Origin: Myotis daubentonii
Lineage: Eukaryota > Chordata > Mammalia > Chiroptera > Vespertilionidae
Reading direction: 5' to 3'
DNA length: 64,000 bases
Assembly: GCF_963259705.1 (NCBI RefSeq)
Contig: NC_081851.1
Location: 10,762,145 to 10,826,144 of the forward strand
Shown here: positions 43,625 to 55,605 of the stretch, one piece after another
Position numbering within the stretch: the first letter of the stretch is position 1
Layout of the letters: each line of letters starts with the position of its first letter
The notes under the pieces: generated by a model
Databases searched by the model: none
The model's input: only the letters and a program-made list of their open reading frames with translations
What the model was told of the DNA's origin: nothing
Program-made: the position numbers and the translations under genes

Positions 43625-44240
43625 GTAAGCGCGGCCGGCGGGCGGCGGGCGGGGGCTGCAAACTTGGGCCGCTCGGCGGAGTTGGAGCGCGGCCGGCTGG
43701 CGAGCGGCGGGGCGGGGCGCCTCGGGCGGGCCTGGGGGACCGATCTCCCCGCGCCCCTCCGTGCCCTCGGCACCGCCGCGGCCTGGCCCCGGGGCCGCGG
43801 GCTGCTGGCACCTCCCGACTCCGCACCTTCCCCCTGCGGCCCGCGGCCCACCCTCCGGGGCGGGGGCGCCGCCAAGGGCGAGGATGGAGGCCGGGGCCTG
43901 GGCGGCGGGTTCCCGGGACCGGGGACCCCCGGGCGCGCGGGCAGCGCCGGGCCTGCGGGCTGGCGGCGGCCCGGAGCCGGGGGCCTGGCGGGACCGTGCC
44001 GGGGCCGGGGGCGCGGGGCGCGTGTTCTCCGGAAGAACCGCCGGCGCCGCGGGCCCAGCGCCGGGACGGGGAGGCCGAGCGCGGCCCGCGGAACTTGCGG
44101 CGCCGGGGGTGGGGGTGGGGGGTGTGGGGGGTGAGGGAGTCGGGGGGTGGGGGCTGCTGCCCAGCGCGAAGGGGCTCGGGCGCTGCGCGCTGCCCCCATG
44201 CGCAGGCTCAGCCCAGAACAAAGTTTCTCATTGAGCCCTG

Positions 44241-46197
44241 CCCTCGCGCTTTATCCTGGGCCATCTCACCTCCGAGTGGTTCTGGGAGAAACTGGTGACT
44301 TTTAAGACATTCACTGCAACTCCCGGTGAGAGCAGCTCGCGTGACATTGGAGGGGGGAGGGGGTTAATTTGCAAAACGCTTGAATTTGTAGACAAAAAGC
44401 GATCGCATTGGAGCCTCTGCGAGGGATGCCGGGGGTCACCGGCGGGTGAACCTCAGGTGTCTGACTTCCTTGTAACACCTGCAGGGACAAAGCGGGAGCC
44501 TGTGCGGAGTCGGCGCCTGTCTCTTTAAGACACTTCAGCGGGCAGCTCCCCCTGATTTGGCTTGTTTAGTTTGCTAACAGGTTGGGGTGAGCGGGAGTGC
44601 CGGGCGGAGGAGCCTAGCCTCTGGTGCAGGCCTTGACCCAAAAGGAAACGACCGAGGGCGGCCCGTGGGCGTGGCTGGGGGGGGGGGGGCGCCCAGATCG
44701 CCCAGGTCGCCCAGGTAGGGGAGGCCCTTCCTGGTCCCGGGCCAGCCTGGCTCCTCCCCTGCTTCTCAGAAGGGATGTTGGCACAAAGGGGAGTAACTTG
44801 GGGTGTCCTCATAGCACGGCATTTGGTGTCCTTATCAAACCTTACAATGACTGAAAATAAAATTCACCCGGGTTGCTGTAACTTATCACAACAGATCTAA
44901 ACTTGACTCCTGAACACGCCCTGTGTTCCTGGTGAGCGGGTAAGTTAGTAACAATGCAGGCACCTGTGGCCGTGTGTGCAGGCAGCGGACATGTGGGAGA
45001 GAGGGACTTAACTGTGGAGACTGGGCGGGAGGTGCAGTTTTTAGGTCTTTGGAAGGGATTTCCCAGGAACAGGTGCTGGTTGCTGAAGGAGTGGCTACCA
45101 GGGGAAGTCCCGCCTCACAGTTTCTCTCCCGGAGGTTGCTTAGGTGTGGTTGTGATGGAAGAAAGTGGTGAGATGCGAGTGGTCTTCTGGCTGCAGCTTG
45201 AGGCCGAAGTGGCGAACTTTAAGCTGTGGGAGCTTCTGGAGGCGCTGCCGGGCCCCGGCTCTCAGCTGCCACGTCCACGCTCTCCAGGACTGAGCATGGG
45301 GCAGAGGATGAAATTGGTGGCCCGTCGCCACCCTGAGAGTTGACTGCTGCCTCGCACCTGCTGCTCCCTGTGGAGGAGCTGGGCGGGGCTGGGTTAAGGT
45401 GCATTCCAGGGAGCTGTGCTCAGTGTTCAGGCTTTGAGTTCTGCTTTATTACATGCTACACACTTCCATTCTCTCCATCCTGCTCCCGTGGCCCCCGCCA
45501 CATTCCCAGCCTCTGTCATGTGCATTGGGGGATTACCAGGGTTTTCCAGCTAACACACCGTCTTTGAGAAATGTGCTAACATCCGCATTAAATACACCAG
45601 AAACCTTGCATGTGTGCAAACTGGATAACCTTTTAAAATACCCTAAAGACTCCCTGACGGCCCGGAATGGCCTGCACCCCTGGCGAGGTGAGGCTGTCCC
45701 GGGACACACCTGCTCTGAGCTGCCCAGACTACCGTGCAGTGTGCGCTGGGGGCCGGGGCGGTGGACACCATCTCTGCCTTAAGAAGTGAGGCTGACCGGT
45801 TGAAAAGCTGGAGCTTGCCTGCTGGGACTGGGAGGGCAGTGGACAATGTTTGGGAAAACTGCTAAGCTAACTTTTTTTCACAAATGAACTGGAAACTCCC
45901 CAGAACTTACCCGAGAGGCTTAGGAAATTAGTTTTCCCATGGGGAGGGATTGCAAATGGGGCTTCCAAATTGTTTCTCTTTCCTTCCATGAGTGATGGAA
46001 ACCCTTCAAGGGGTTTTCAAAGGGCCGAAGCTAAAAATGATGTCATGCAGCATGTCGTTGAGTGCTCAAGTTAAGGCAACTTAAAAGGAGGTCAAGACAG
46101 GCTTTGAACGGGTTATCAAAAGTATGCAGCTGAAGTAAAAATAGTTTCCTATTTCTTTAGGCCACTTTAGTAAAGCAGTTTAAAGAATTGGATTGGC
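44241..46197. other. Unique sequence, no repeats recognised
   Basis: A G-run lies at 44681-44691. A 129-codon plus-strand frame at 44954-45343 has no domain or acceptor that I can support. Low repeat content here fits the 5' part of an intron next to a promoter. Confidence 0.4.
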
Positions 46198-46401
46198 TCG
46201 GCCCTTATGGCTCAGTGGTTGATCGTTGACCCATGCACCAAGAGGTCTCGGGTTCGATTCCCGGGCAGGGCATGTGCCCTGGTTGCGGGTTTAACCCCCA
46301 GAAGTGAGTGTGCAGGAGGCAGCTGATAATTGTTTCTCATGGATGTTTCTATCTCTCCCTTCCTCTCTTTCTAAAAAATCAATAAAAATGTTTTTAAAAA
46401 A
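46198..46401 (+). mobile_element. VES SINE
   Basis: Head ctcggcccttatggctcagtggttg, box B ggttcgattcccgggcaggg, gtgtgcaggaggcagctgat, tail tctctccc, aatcaataaaaatg. Confidence 0.94.
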
Positions 46402-47574
46402 GTAGATTTTTTTTCTTTTCCTGCATTTCACTTTGAGCAGATCCTGAAGTATGTATATTATGAAGGTATAATCAACATTAGTAAGTTATACCCTCCCCCA
46501 ACACGCAAACGCTTCTCTGGCACAGTCTGCCCTAAGGTTTCTTTGGGGTTGAGCCTTACACACATGGATTTCCAACGAATGCAGGTTGAACGGACGAAGA
46601 GTAAATTCTGAGCCTGTTGAGTTCGTAGGGCTCACCCCGCCGAGAAGGAGTAACACGCGATTTCCAAAACCCTTGACTCTACTCAGAACCTCTCTGACGT
46701 GGTGCAGGTCTGTCCCCCGGATAGCCAGGCAGTGGGAGAATTTGGTCTGGTGGCCTCTCTATTTGGTAAATCCTCTGTCCAACGAGTCACTTATAGTCCT
46801 TAAGCTAAATTTAAAACAACAACAACAGGCAAATGAACAAAAGGAAAACAAAGCAAACCCAACTGAATAACCAGCTGGCGGGTTTGCTAAATACTTTTCA
46901 GTAGGTGGTCTGTCTGTCGTGGCGTGGCGTGGACTGAGACTCCGGGCCAAGCGTTGCCACCCGGGCCTGGCACCTTACTTCATTCTGCCATTTGTGTTTT
47001 TAATGTTTTTAAGAAAAGAAGCTTCAAGTGCACTCAGAATTTAAGTATTGCAATTTACTTTTGAGATTGTTTTGGAAAATGGGATGGTTTTGTTGGCCAG
47101 TGGTTAGTGAAGATCTAAAATGCCATAGATAAAAATTAAAGGCACTAATGCTTTATGGTAATTTGTAGTTTGCAAGTTGCTTTTTTTCACATACGCCACC
47201 ATATTTAATATTTGAAGTAACGTGGTAGCATGGGCTCCAGCTCCAGCCTGCCAGCCGGTGATACAGGGGCAGGGCCAAGGATGGCGGATCTTGAACCCGG
47301 TGTACGTCCTTCGCGCCCGGTGAAGCGGGCAGCAGATAAGGCGCACCACAGCGGTGTGGCAGAGTGGTTCCGAGGCTGCGGACCTGCTGGCGGGCGCTGA
47401 TGGAGCCCAGCGGTGTGGACCTCCCGCACTGCCTGTTGGAGATGTGAGCAGATGTTGCTGGCAGCTGGTTCTGCATGTGAGTTGACGGTGAAGATGAGCT
47501 GTTTCAGGGGAGCCGACAGGAGCAGTGCCAGAACTGTCCCTGCTTCCTCCTGTCAGCGTGCATGTTGGTGGGCT
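46402..47574. other. Unassigned sequence
   Basis: Nothing recognised. Confidence 0.35.
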
Positions 47575-47902
47575 GGGGCGCCTTCACGGAACGCCACACA
47601 TGGGAGGAAATGGTCACAGTTCTGGAGGCTGCAGAGTCCAAGGTCAGGGTGCTGGCGGGTTCGGCTCTTGGTGAGTCTCTGTTCCTGGCTTGTACACGGC
47701 GTCTTCTTGCTGTGTCCTCACAGGCACTTTCTTCCGCAGTGTAATGCCTCTTCCTCTTATAGGGACACCAGTCCTCTGGGACGAGAGCCCCACCTTGACT
47801 GTACTCCTTTGAAGGCCTGTCTCCAAATACAGTTACATTGGGGGTTAGGGCCTCAACATAGGAATATTGGGGGGACAGTTCAGTTCATAACAGTGTGTAA
47901 CT
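47575..47902 (-). mobile_element. MLT1 LTR (ERVL-MaLR), 5'-truncated
   Basis: Reverse complement order: cacagttctggaggctgcagagtccaaggtcaggg, tcttcttgctgtgtcctcacag, ctccaaatacagttacattgggggttagggcctcaacatagg, ggggggacagttcagttcataaca. Confidence 0.93.
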
Positions 47903-48186
47903 TTGTGCTCAAAAACAAGGCTGTTATTTTAGGAAGTCCTATTGCTTCCTTCACCCAGGTCTGACTGCGTATTTCAGGGCACCTGCTGGGGGTGGTGACG
48001 GAGCAGTGGGGTGAGGATGGAATGGCAGCTCCCAGCTAGTCAGAGAACCTCAACGTAGGGAGGGTGCCCTGGCATTGGCTTCCGCACTATGGTCAGGTTT
48101 TAAGTGGCATGATGGAGACAGAACAACGTTGACATAATTCCTCCGTGTGTGTAGGTTCATCCACAGGCACTTATTTTGGATTAGGG
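47903..48186. other. Short spacer, unassigned
   Basis: Nothing recognised; ends in the gattaggg target site. Confidence 0.35.
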
Positions 48187-48397
48187 CAGTGGTCGGCAAA
48201 CTGCGGCCCGTGAGCCACATGCGGCTCTATGGCCCCTTGAGTGTGGCTCTTCCACAAAATACCGACTTCTGCGCATGGGCCACGAAGTTTCGATCACACT
48301 GTACGTGCGCGCCCGCATGTGGTATTTTGTGGAAGAGCCACACTCAAGGGGCCAAAGAGCTGCATGTGGCTCGCGAGCCGCGGTTTGCCGACCACGG
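48187..48397. mobile_element. Palindromic non-autonomous hAT (nhAT) element
   Basis: Ends cagtggtcggcaaact / gtttgccgaccacgg; a perfect 8-bp duplication gattaggg flanks it (48179-48186, 48398-48405). The two halves are inverted copies of about 77 bases (gtgtggctcttccacaaaat in both) with a handful of mismatches around a 55-base centre. At 211 bp it is non-coding. Confidence 0.93.
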
Positions 48398-49995
48398 GAT
48401 TAGGGTCATGATAAAACAGATCTATAGGAAGTGTGGGCTTTGTATGGAAGTGAAGTGTGTCCTGGTCCCGAATGAAGAGAGCAGAGTGAGGGAGGGCTGG
48501 TGCGGCCTGGGGCAGAGCGGCCGCTCTGGCCCGCTGGGCTTGGCCCGCAGTCTGCCCAGGGAGCAGGTGGTTCTGCGGGGGGCGTGCGGGACGTGCCGGG
48601 GAGGGAGCACCCTGAGCAGTGCTTGAATGTCACAGAGGGTGGCATAGGCCTGGAATGCGGTGTGACGGCCGCTCTCGGCCCCACTCTGCATGTTCACTCA
48701 TGACTCGGGCGTCAGTCACACGAATTATCCAACTTGTTACTGATCATGTCCACCTGAAAGTCTGATGTCACATCTTCTGACTTGCCTGTCTTCTCAGTTA
48801 ATGTCCCATCGTCGACTCAGCTCAGTCAGCCTTGAATTCTCCCCCACCTCCCACATCTACATCGCGTTGATTTTGCCTCCGGAAGATCTCTTATGTGATA
48901 TGTCAGCCCTGCTCTTGCTGATCCATTCTGCTCACCGCACCCCAGTACTCCAGTCTGGCCGTCGTCCACAGTGATGGCTCTCCGTGCCCATAGATCAGTG
49001 TCCTGAGCCCTCAGCCTCTGAGTATACACTGAGCCACTGCAGTCAGCGCGGCCACGCACCAAACAACAGTTTGCTAACTGTGATAACAAAATGCCAAAGT
49101 TTATAGTCAATTTATTTTGGAAGATTCCTGTACATTGGGGCTGATTCAGTGTTTACCTGACACATCCGCAGCTCTGCCCCTCGGTGCTGTGAACTCCTGC
49201 CCCCCCACCCCCACCCCGCCTGGGAGGGGCGCGGCGTGCAGAGCGCGCTGTGTGCGCTGGTTCAGGGGAGGGCCCCTGCTAGGGCCTTCGCACTGCTGGT
49301 CGTCACCAGCAGTGTGAGCCACAAAGGTGACTCAGATGCAATTCTAAATGTTCTAGGACCCACATTAAAAATGTAAAAAGAAGCAAAATCGATCTTCACA
49401 ATATATTTTATTTTACCCAATAGCTCTAAAATATTTTTATTTCTACATGTAATCATGTAGAATATTATCAGTGGGATAATTCACGATGTTCACTTGTGTG
49501 GGGTTTTGAAACGGCGTGTGTTCCACATTTACTGCACACCACCCTCCCTCTGCTCGCGCTGGGGTAGGGAGCCAGGGGAGCTGGTGCTGCTACCCCGGCA
49601 ATTGCAGGTCTGTACACTTTACATGATTCATTTAATCTGTATTTTCCAAAGTTTGAGACAGTTAAACAGGCGTAGTGGAAACAACTTAGTGGGCAAGGTA
49701 TAATTATGTAGTTGTGAAGAATGATGTAATATTTCACACACTCAACAATTTTAGAGTACTAAAATCAGATATGGTTATATATGATGAAAATACTTTGTAC
49801 ATTTTAGAAACATTTTAAAATGTGTTCTGAATTCTAGAGGTCAAATTACCAATGTAAAATAACTCTTTTGGGTGTTGGTATTCAATATATTTCTGAAATA
49901 TGTTAAGTACTTAGTTTATAAGTACAAAAGCTACCATCGTATTTTCTTTAGTGATCATTAACTTTTCCCCGAACACACACTCATAGCACACATTG
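48398..49995. other. Unassigned sequence
   Basis: 49320-49990 is AT-rich. No repeat family confidently recognised. Confidence 0.35.
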
Positions 49996-49999
49996 TAAA

Positions 50000-50205
50000 T
50001 ACTGCTCTGAGCATTGTACACCGAGTAGTAACTCATTGAATCCTCTCAAATATTTAGTGTGGTTGTTTCTGTGTTTATCTCTACTGATCAGGATCTGGAA
50101 GAGACATAGCAGGTTACTTGCCTAAGTCACATAGCCAGAAGGTGACGTAGCAGATCTGTAACTCGGACCATCTGACTGCTGCGTCCCCTTTCACCACTAG
50201 CTAGC
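50000..50205 (-). repeat. MIR SINE
   Basis: actcattgaatcctctcaaa ... ggatctggaagagacatagcaggttacttgcctaagtcacatagccagaaggtgacgtagcagatctgtaactcggacc is antisense MIR. Confidence 0.8.
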
Positions 50206-52605
50206 CACCGTCTCCTCACTGGGCTGCGTGTGAAAACACCTAAACAGCCATAAACTCTCACTGTGGTGCAGGACTTGGGAGATGTGGATGGGGAAGTCCA
50301 TCAGGAGCGGAACCCCTGCCGGCAGCCCTGTGGTGGAGGGAGCCTGGCCTCTGGAGGACATGAGGGATGTGAAGCTGCCGGGCCCTGGCGGGCTGCGTGG
50401 AGGGTCACAGGAGCATCGCGGGCACCATCAGCCGCGGGCTGCTCTCTCCCAGCCCCTCCCTCCTGCCCAGCCTCAGCAGTGGCCCTCACAGGGGCGAGCT
50501 TGCCAGCTCTGCCGTGGGTGTCCGCACCCCTGGAGGCCTCTGTACCCCCAGGGTGCGACGCAGAGGTCTGGAGTGGGGCCTGGGACTTTGTTTCTGTGAC
50601 ATTGTCAGGTGATCTGTGTGGGGCGGGCACCGCCCATGGAGAGCTGCTGCTGACCGATTTGCATGATGGCGGGAGCGGAGAGGCTTTCTGGTTTGTAGTA
50701 ACAGCATTTCATTTGGGAATGGCCTGTGCAGGCGCCGTCACTTGGTCTGCGTGCTGTGCCCCTTCATAAAGGCCCTGAGATGGCCCCCCTCCACTGGGCC
50801 CGAGGGAGCAGGAGCGTGTGTGGGAGACCCTCTGGGAGGCCGTTTGTGGCTGCAGCTAGTTTTTTCTTTATGATTAACTGTTAGTAAAGTGAAGGTGGTG
50901 CGTGTGGAAAACCTGGGGCCAGCACACTGCCCCTTTCCTGTGCTCCGACGACGCCTGGAATGGCCTGGCAAACATGGCTCTCCGGTCACGAGAGAGGCCG
51001 GCAGCTCTCGCCTGGACTTGGGGAGATTGCTGTTCAAGGTTCCCAGGGGCCCTGCGACCCGTGGCTGCCGATCCAGGGGGGTTTTGCCTGGCCCTCCCCT
51101 TCTGTGCTTGGGAGATAGATCCCTGTGGCCATCGCAGCCCTCGGCACCTTCCCCCAGAGCAAATGGACCGGGACACAAGGAGAGCTGTCTCTGTTGGGGG
51201 CGCCTGCTGGCGGCCTGGGTCTCCGGGACCGTGGTTTTCTGACGGGCTGCCACGTGGGCGGCTTCTCTCAGTCTACAGGCTTCGAGTTGCAGCTGCTTGT
51301 CATGTGGCCACGTGCGGATGTTCCAGGAGGGGCAGCAGCAAAGATTTATTTACATCAATAAGCGTCCTAATTCCCTCAGCAAAGGTGGGGCAGCCTGCTA
51401 GTGAGAAGCGTGAGAAAACGGCGAGGTCCTAGTGAAATGCCTACAAAGGCGCCAGTGGCCGCCAGTGGCCACATTGATTTTTCTTCAAGGATGTGCTGCC
51501 GTTTAATATCTGAGGAATGTCGGCCGAGTATTTAAGGATGTCTGAGTGGTGTCACCTATGGGGCTGGCTGTGGAAGAGGAGCTCCGTCCTCTCGCAGCGC
51601 AGCGTGCTCACCTGCAGGTGGTCACCTCGGAAGCTGTATCCGGCCCCCAGCTGTGCTCCGGGGCGGCGGGTGGGATAAACAGGCTCTCTCGTTGCTCTGT
51701 GTGGTGGGTGCGGTTGGGGACACGACGTAAAGGCTGAGCTGCTGGAGTATTTGTAAGAGCAAGAAGTAGCCGGGCTCAGGCAGTTACTTCAGACACAGCT
51801 TCAGGAAATGTGGTACAGGTGAATGGCGAATTTTCTTCAACCTTTTTTTAGGAAACGTATTTAGGAGCAGAATCTGGCGAGACAGATATAAAAACAGTTG
51901 TCTTTGGGGTCTCCCCTCTGGGTTGCACATTTGCATGTGGCTCACTCACTGTGCTCCCCCACCCCCATTCTCCGTCTGTCTTCATTACCTGCACGCACAT
52001 GGCTTTCCCGGCCCATGTTTTGGCCTTCTCTGGACCTCCCTAGCTTGTATTTAGTTCTCCTTTCGTGATTGAACCATCTGTCTTACTTAAGTCCCATCTC
52101 GTAGTTTCCTTAGTAGGTCTGTTTTACATGGTCCAGTAGGTATGACCCAGCAGGGACTATAAAGAAACGGTGCCATTGTTCTCGACGGGAGGGGGAGGGG
52201 ATAGGACGCTCTGCTGTGGGGCTTGTCATTGCGGCGCGCCTGGATGGGCCATCATAGCAGATGCAGGCCCACGTGTTTAATACGCTGCTACTGAAGCCTG
52301 AGCATGCCGTGGGCCTACAGCACGCCACTGGTCGCGAAGGCTGGGTCCACCTTCCAAAAGGTACAAGCAGGTTCTCTTTTCCTCAGTGTCTCAGGCGGTG
52401 AGGGTGACGTCGCGGGGAGAAGATGTTTTCAGCATACTGCTCGCTAATACATGCGCATTCCCATTTATTTTTGGATCTTACTAGCTGTTAGGCTTGGATT
52501 AAGGAATAAAATTAATTCTCCTTTACAAATACAAGAATACCTTTTTAAATGTTAACATGTTTAAAAAGTTCATTGGGACTTGAACCTCCACTTCTGTATA
52601 TAGAT
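50206..52605. other. Unique, GC-rich then AT-rich; no exon supported
   Basis: Long frames at 50263-50769 (168 codons, plus), 50738-51253 (171, minus) and 50902-51432 (176, plus) overlap each other and have no domain, no splice context and low-complexity residues. I treat them as composition effects. Confidence 0.4.
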
Positions 52606-52815
52606 TAGTGGTTCTCAACTGGGGGCAGTTTTGCCCTCATGGACTCTTAGCAGTGTCTGGAGACCGTTTCTGATGGCCGTGGCGGGATGCTCCGGGCTCC
52701 CGGGGGCAGGCCGTCCCACAACGCACAGGACTGCCCTCAGTAGGCCGTTGCCTGGCCCCAGATGGCACTGCTTTAGCCCCCCGATGTACTCGATGCTGCT
52801 CTGCTCCGAGTAAGC
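52606..52815 (+). mobile_element. MER20 hAT-Charlie element
   Basis: tagtggttctcaactgggggcagttttgccctcat, gcagtgtctggagacc, gcgggatgctccgg, caacgcacaggactgccc follow MER20 (CAGTGGTTCTCAACCTGGGGGCGATTTTGCC, CAATGTCTGGAGAC, ACAATGCACAGGACAGCCCC). Confidence 0.85.
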
Positions 52816-53150
52816 GTTTAAGTCAGTGGTGCTTGTGTGCTCCCACACATGGCCCTTTGGAGATGATTTTTGTTCCCGTTTTTATAAACATGGAAAATAA
52901 AACCCATTTAGAGAGCTAAACTCTATTTACTTAGCGTCTCTGCAGTTGAATGTGTAAGGGGAGACACTAACATAACTGACTTAACCATGGTTGATCTGGA
53001 ATACTGTTAGTGATAAGGAATGTTACACGTTTTTTATTTTCTGCTTCCTATTTGGATGATATAAGCATGTAATGTTGATTTGTAGGGAACATCTGACTAT
53101 CTGGCGGAACCATCCTAAGAACCCATTTCCCTTAGAATGTCCACTTACAA
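52816..53150. other. Unassigned spacer
   Basis: Nothing recognised. Confidence 0.35.
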
Positions 53151-53309
53151 CATGGGTGGGGACATCTGGGTCCAGGGCTGTGTACGGCCTGCGAGATCAT
53201 GTTAATTAAATGTTTGACCAAATACGCAGGCTGATTTTTAAGCTGATGATTTCCTATGGCCCACAAGTGATATCCAATGGCCCTGGGCAGAAAAAGGTTC
53301 CCACCCCTG
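53151..53309. mobile_element. Non-autonomous hAT element, GGGTGGGGA type
   Basis: Left catgggtggggacatctggg, then tgtacggcctgcgagatcatgttaattaaatgtttgaccaaata, right tggccctgggcagaaaaaggttcccacccctg. Flanks acttacaa and gttcacaa match at 5 of 8. 159 bp. Confidence 0.75.
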
Positions 53310-53709
53310 GTTCACAAGGAAGTAAGGGGGTCCTTTATCCATTGCTTTTAATAAGTAATTGATTTTCAGAGCTTGGTCTAATCAAAGGCCTCTGTTTACG
53401 TAGCATAGAAACCTTACAACGGTGATTGTCTATAGAAAACATTGTTATGATTGAAGTTCAGGGGTCGAGGCTCAGCCTGATTACCATGGAGTGGTCACAT
53501 CTGTTACCTTTCAGTGTGTTTCCTTCTTGGTATAGTTCTAAGAAGGAAGCTCCTCAGAGGAGAGAGAACAAAAATACCACGAGTTAGACTCTTGCCAGGG
53601 AAAAGGGGAAGGAAAATGGTGACTTGGCTGCTTGTCTCACTCCCAGCGTCTAGGTTAGCGGAGCTGCTTACTAGAACGGGAGGCTGCGTCCGCACTGCTC
53701 TGTAAGCCA
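53310..53709. other. Unassigned spacer
   Basis: Nothing recognised. Confidence 0.35.
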
Positions 53710-53985
53710 GTGCTCACCTGGTGAGGTCCCCAGGCTGCACGTGAGGGTGAGGTCCAGCAGCCTGCATGTGCGGATGGGGTCCCCAGCCTGGACGTGCAGA
53801 TGGGGTCCCCAGCCTGGATGTGCGGATGGGGTCCAGCAGCCTGGATGTGCGGATGGGGTCCCCAGCCTGGATGTGAGGATGGGGTCCAGCAGCCTGCATG
53901 TGAGGATGGGCTCCCCGACTGCGAGAGGGTGCAGGCTGGGCTGAGGGACCCCCGAGTGCATGAATTTTGTGCACTGGGCCTCTAG
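53710..53985 (+). mobile_element. HeliBat-type Helitron 3' end with internal tandem repeat
   Basis: The right end gagtgcatgaattttgtgcactgggcctctag, followed by host T, is the HeliBat 3' hairpin and terminus. Preceding it, ctgcgagagggtgcaggctgggctgagggacc is a conserved HeliBat subterminal tract. The usual 5' terminus (TCCTATATAATAAAAG) is not visible, so the start is approximate. 53743-53916 holds about seven units of 26-29 bp based on agcctggatgtgcggatggggtcc. Confidence 0.85.
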
Positions 53986-54109
53986 TAAAAATATACAACC
54001 CAAAAGTAAGGCACTATAGTCATAAACATTAAAAAGGGCGTCGTTCTAATGTTTTAAAAGACCTGTGGTTGCTCTGCCACTGTTTAAACCCAAACTGTGC
54101 CACTCTTCC
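53986..54109. other. Short spacer, unassigned
   Basis: Nothing recognised. Confidence 0.35.
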
Positions 54110-54260
54110 TTAACTTTGGGGTGCCAGCCACTGAGACCCACTGTGCCAGGTGCTGTGGAAATACCACCAAAGACCTGCTCAGGGAGCTTGGAAACCAGTG
54201 TGGAGACAGACTTTACAGGTTCACAGTCAGCTCTGATCTCGACTAAGCAGGGTACAAAAT
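54110..54260 (-). repeat. Possible L2 3' end fragment
   Basis: ctgagacccactgtgccaggtgctgtggaaataccaccaaag ... tcagggagcttggaaaccagtg resembles antisense L2 (GCACTGTGCCAGGCGCTG ... CCTCAAGGAGCTTACAGTC). Confidence 0.45.
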
Positions 54261-54319
54261 GACTATGGCTCCCCATGCCCAGCCCCCAAGGCCAGGTAAA
54301 ACTTATTTCAGGAATCCTA

Positions 54320-54531
54320 AAGAAGGGCGGTATTTTCCTCAGGAGCGTTAGGAGCTGCTCGGTGTCCAGGCAGCCCCGGAAAGAGTGGTATGCCGCCGAG
54401 CAGAAATGGTCCGTTTGCTGGTTGCCAACCTCTTTGGCCACCTGGGCCAGTGCCCTGTTCTCTTCCTGGGCGAGGGCCATGCTGTCCGTTTGCTTAGGAT
54501 GAGCACTTGATTTTGGAGTCAACTGGTCCAT
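54320..54531 (-). other. Open frame of uncertain meaning
   Basis: A minus-strand frame starts ATG GAC CAG at 54531 in a fair Kozak context (ttATGG). It encodes about 70 residues of balanced composition (ALAQEENRALAQVAKEVG, then a CLDTEQLLTLLRK stretch) before entering the L2 remnant. I recognise no domain and find no convincing donor. It could be an exon, a fragment of a retrocopy, or chance. Confidence 0.2.
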
Positions 54532-54539
54532 AATTTTAA

Positions 54540-55589
54540 GATAATGTAAACTCTTACTTTAGTAGTTTATTTGCTTAAAAAATTAGTAATACTCCTTGTT
54601 GGTTCTCTTAATGGAACTATGGCTTAAGTAGATACCAATACTTCTTTATTCCCCCTTTTACATTGATAATGGCATAAATGTGTTGTGCCTTTACATTTTA
54701 ATCTAAAAATGGTTTATTTTGTTAAATGACTACTTTGCCTGGATTAGTAACAAATATTGTAAATCAATCCTGTCCAGACATTTTACAGTTCTGTTTTTTA
54801 TCCCACTGATCATCTAGTTTGAAGTATTTCCCTTAGTTTCCATTGGATCTTACACTGTTTCTTAACTTTATTATAAATGTTCTGTTTTGTACATTTTTAA
54901 TGCAGTGTTTTGAATTGTTAACTTCCGCTCCATTGAGTACCCTGATCATTGTGCATTATGACAGCAGCTTGGTCCAAAACTGTGTTCAGTTCAGCTCTGC
55001 GTAGAGCGTGGGGATGGCCGACGCTGGAGCTCAGGCGGTCAGATCGTAGTTGGTGGCTTGCCCTCCACCTCACACTGCCCTCCATTCACCGCCTTTACCT
55101 TTGCTGACGTGGATTAGTGTAAAGTCGTTTTAGTGATATGCTGTAATTAAATTGTGATGCACAGTCATCACTGCTTAGTGTTCAAATTAACTTAACTTGA
55201 GAATAATGAGAACTGAATATGAGTTTTGTGATGCAGTTTTAAAGGTTGATTGGAATTTATTGATCCCTGGCTCTCAGGGATCTGGCAGGAGAGAATTTAA
55301 TGTGGGTTAAGGAAGCTTGTGTGGGGTCTCATTCAGGGGAACACGATTTCCTTCCTATTGATAAGCTCACGGATGTTTATGGTTTTATATGTGAAGTACA
55401 CACAATGTGTTCTCTGAAGAACAGCAGAAACTGTTCTGTGTCAGCCATGTAACCTTACTCTGTTGTGTTAAGCGAATCAGTAAGTGTTTATCGCCTTTTG
55501 TTGAATAGTTTTTACTTACTTTTCCGAAGTACAGTTCTTAAATGTGGAAAGCCATCCATGTTAGACTTTGCATGTAAGTATTTATGTAT
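54540..55589. other. AT-rich sequence, unassigned
   Basis: No repeat family or exon recognised. Confidence 0.35.
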
Positions 55590-55605
55590 AGTACATGCAT
55601 ATTTT

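Larger units (their letters stand above)
42960..44240. promoter_or_regulatory. CpG island promoter
   Basis: About 1.3 kb of extreme GC with dense CpG: many GGCGGG/CCCGCC Sp1-type boxes, gccgccgcc runs, gcgcgcgg blocks, and no TATA box. It is free of transposons, unlike the flanks. The densest part is 43180-43650. Frames of over 400 codons on both strands here are expected from composition and are not genes. A plus-strand donor closes the core at 43624, and minus-strand donor-like sites (CGGAG|GTGAGA at about 44270; see also 42285) allow a divergent transcript. Confidence 0.93.

Noticed and set aside
42914..44234. Frames of 406 (plus) and 409 (minus) codons
   Set aside because: They lie in a CpG island with extreme GC, where stops are rare. 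The peptides are Gly/Ala/Pro/Arg low-complexity and present on both strands.
50263..51432. Overlapping frames of 168-176 codons on both strands
   Set aside because: Mutually overlapping, GC-driven, no recognisable motif or exon boundaries.
53671..54003. Frames with repeated HPGWGPHLHVQAGDP-type peptides
   Set aside because: They translate the 26-29 bp tandem repeat inside the Helitron.
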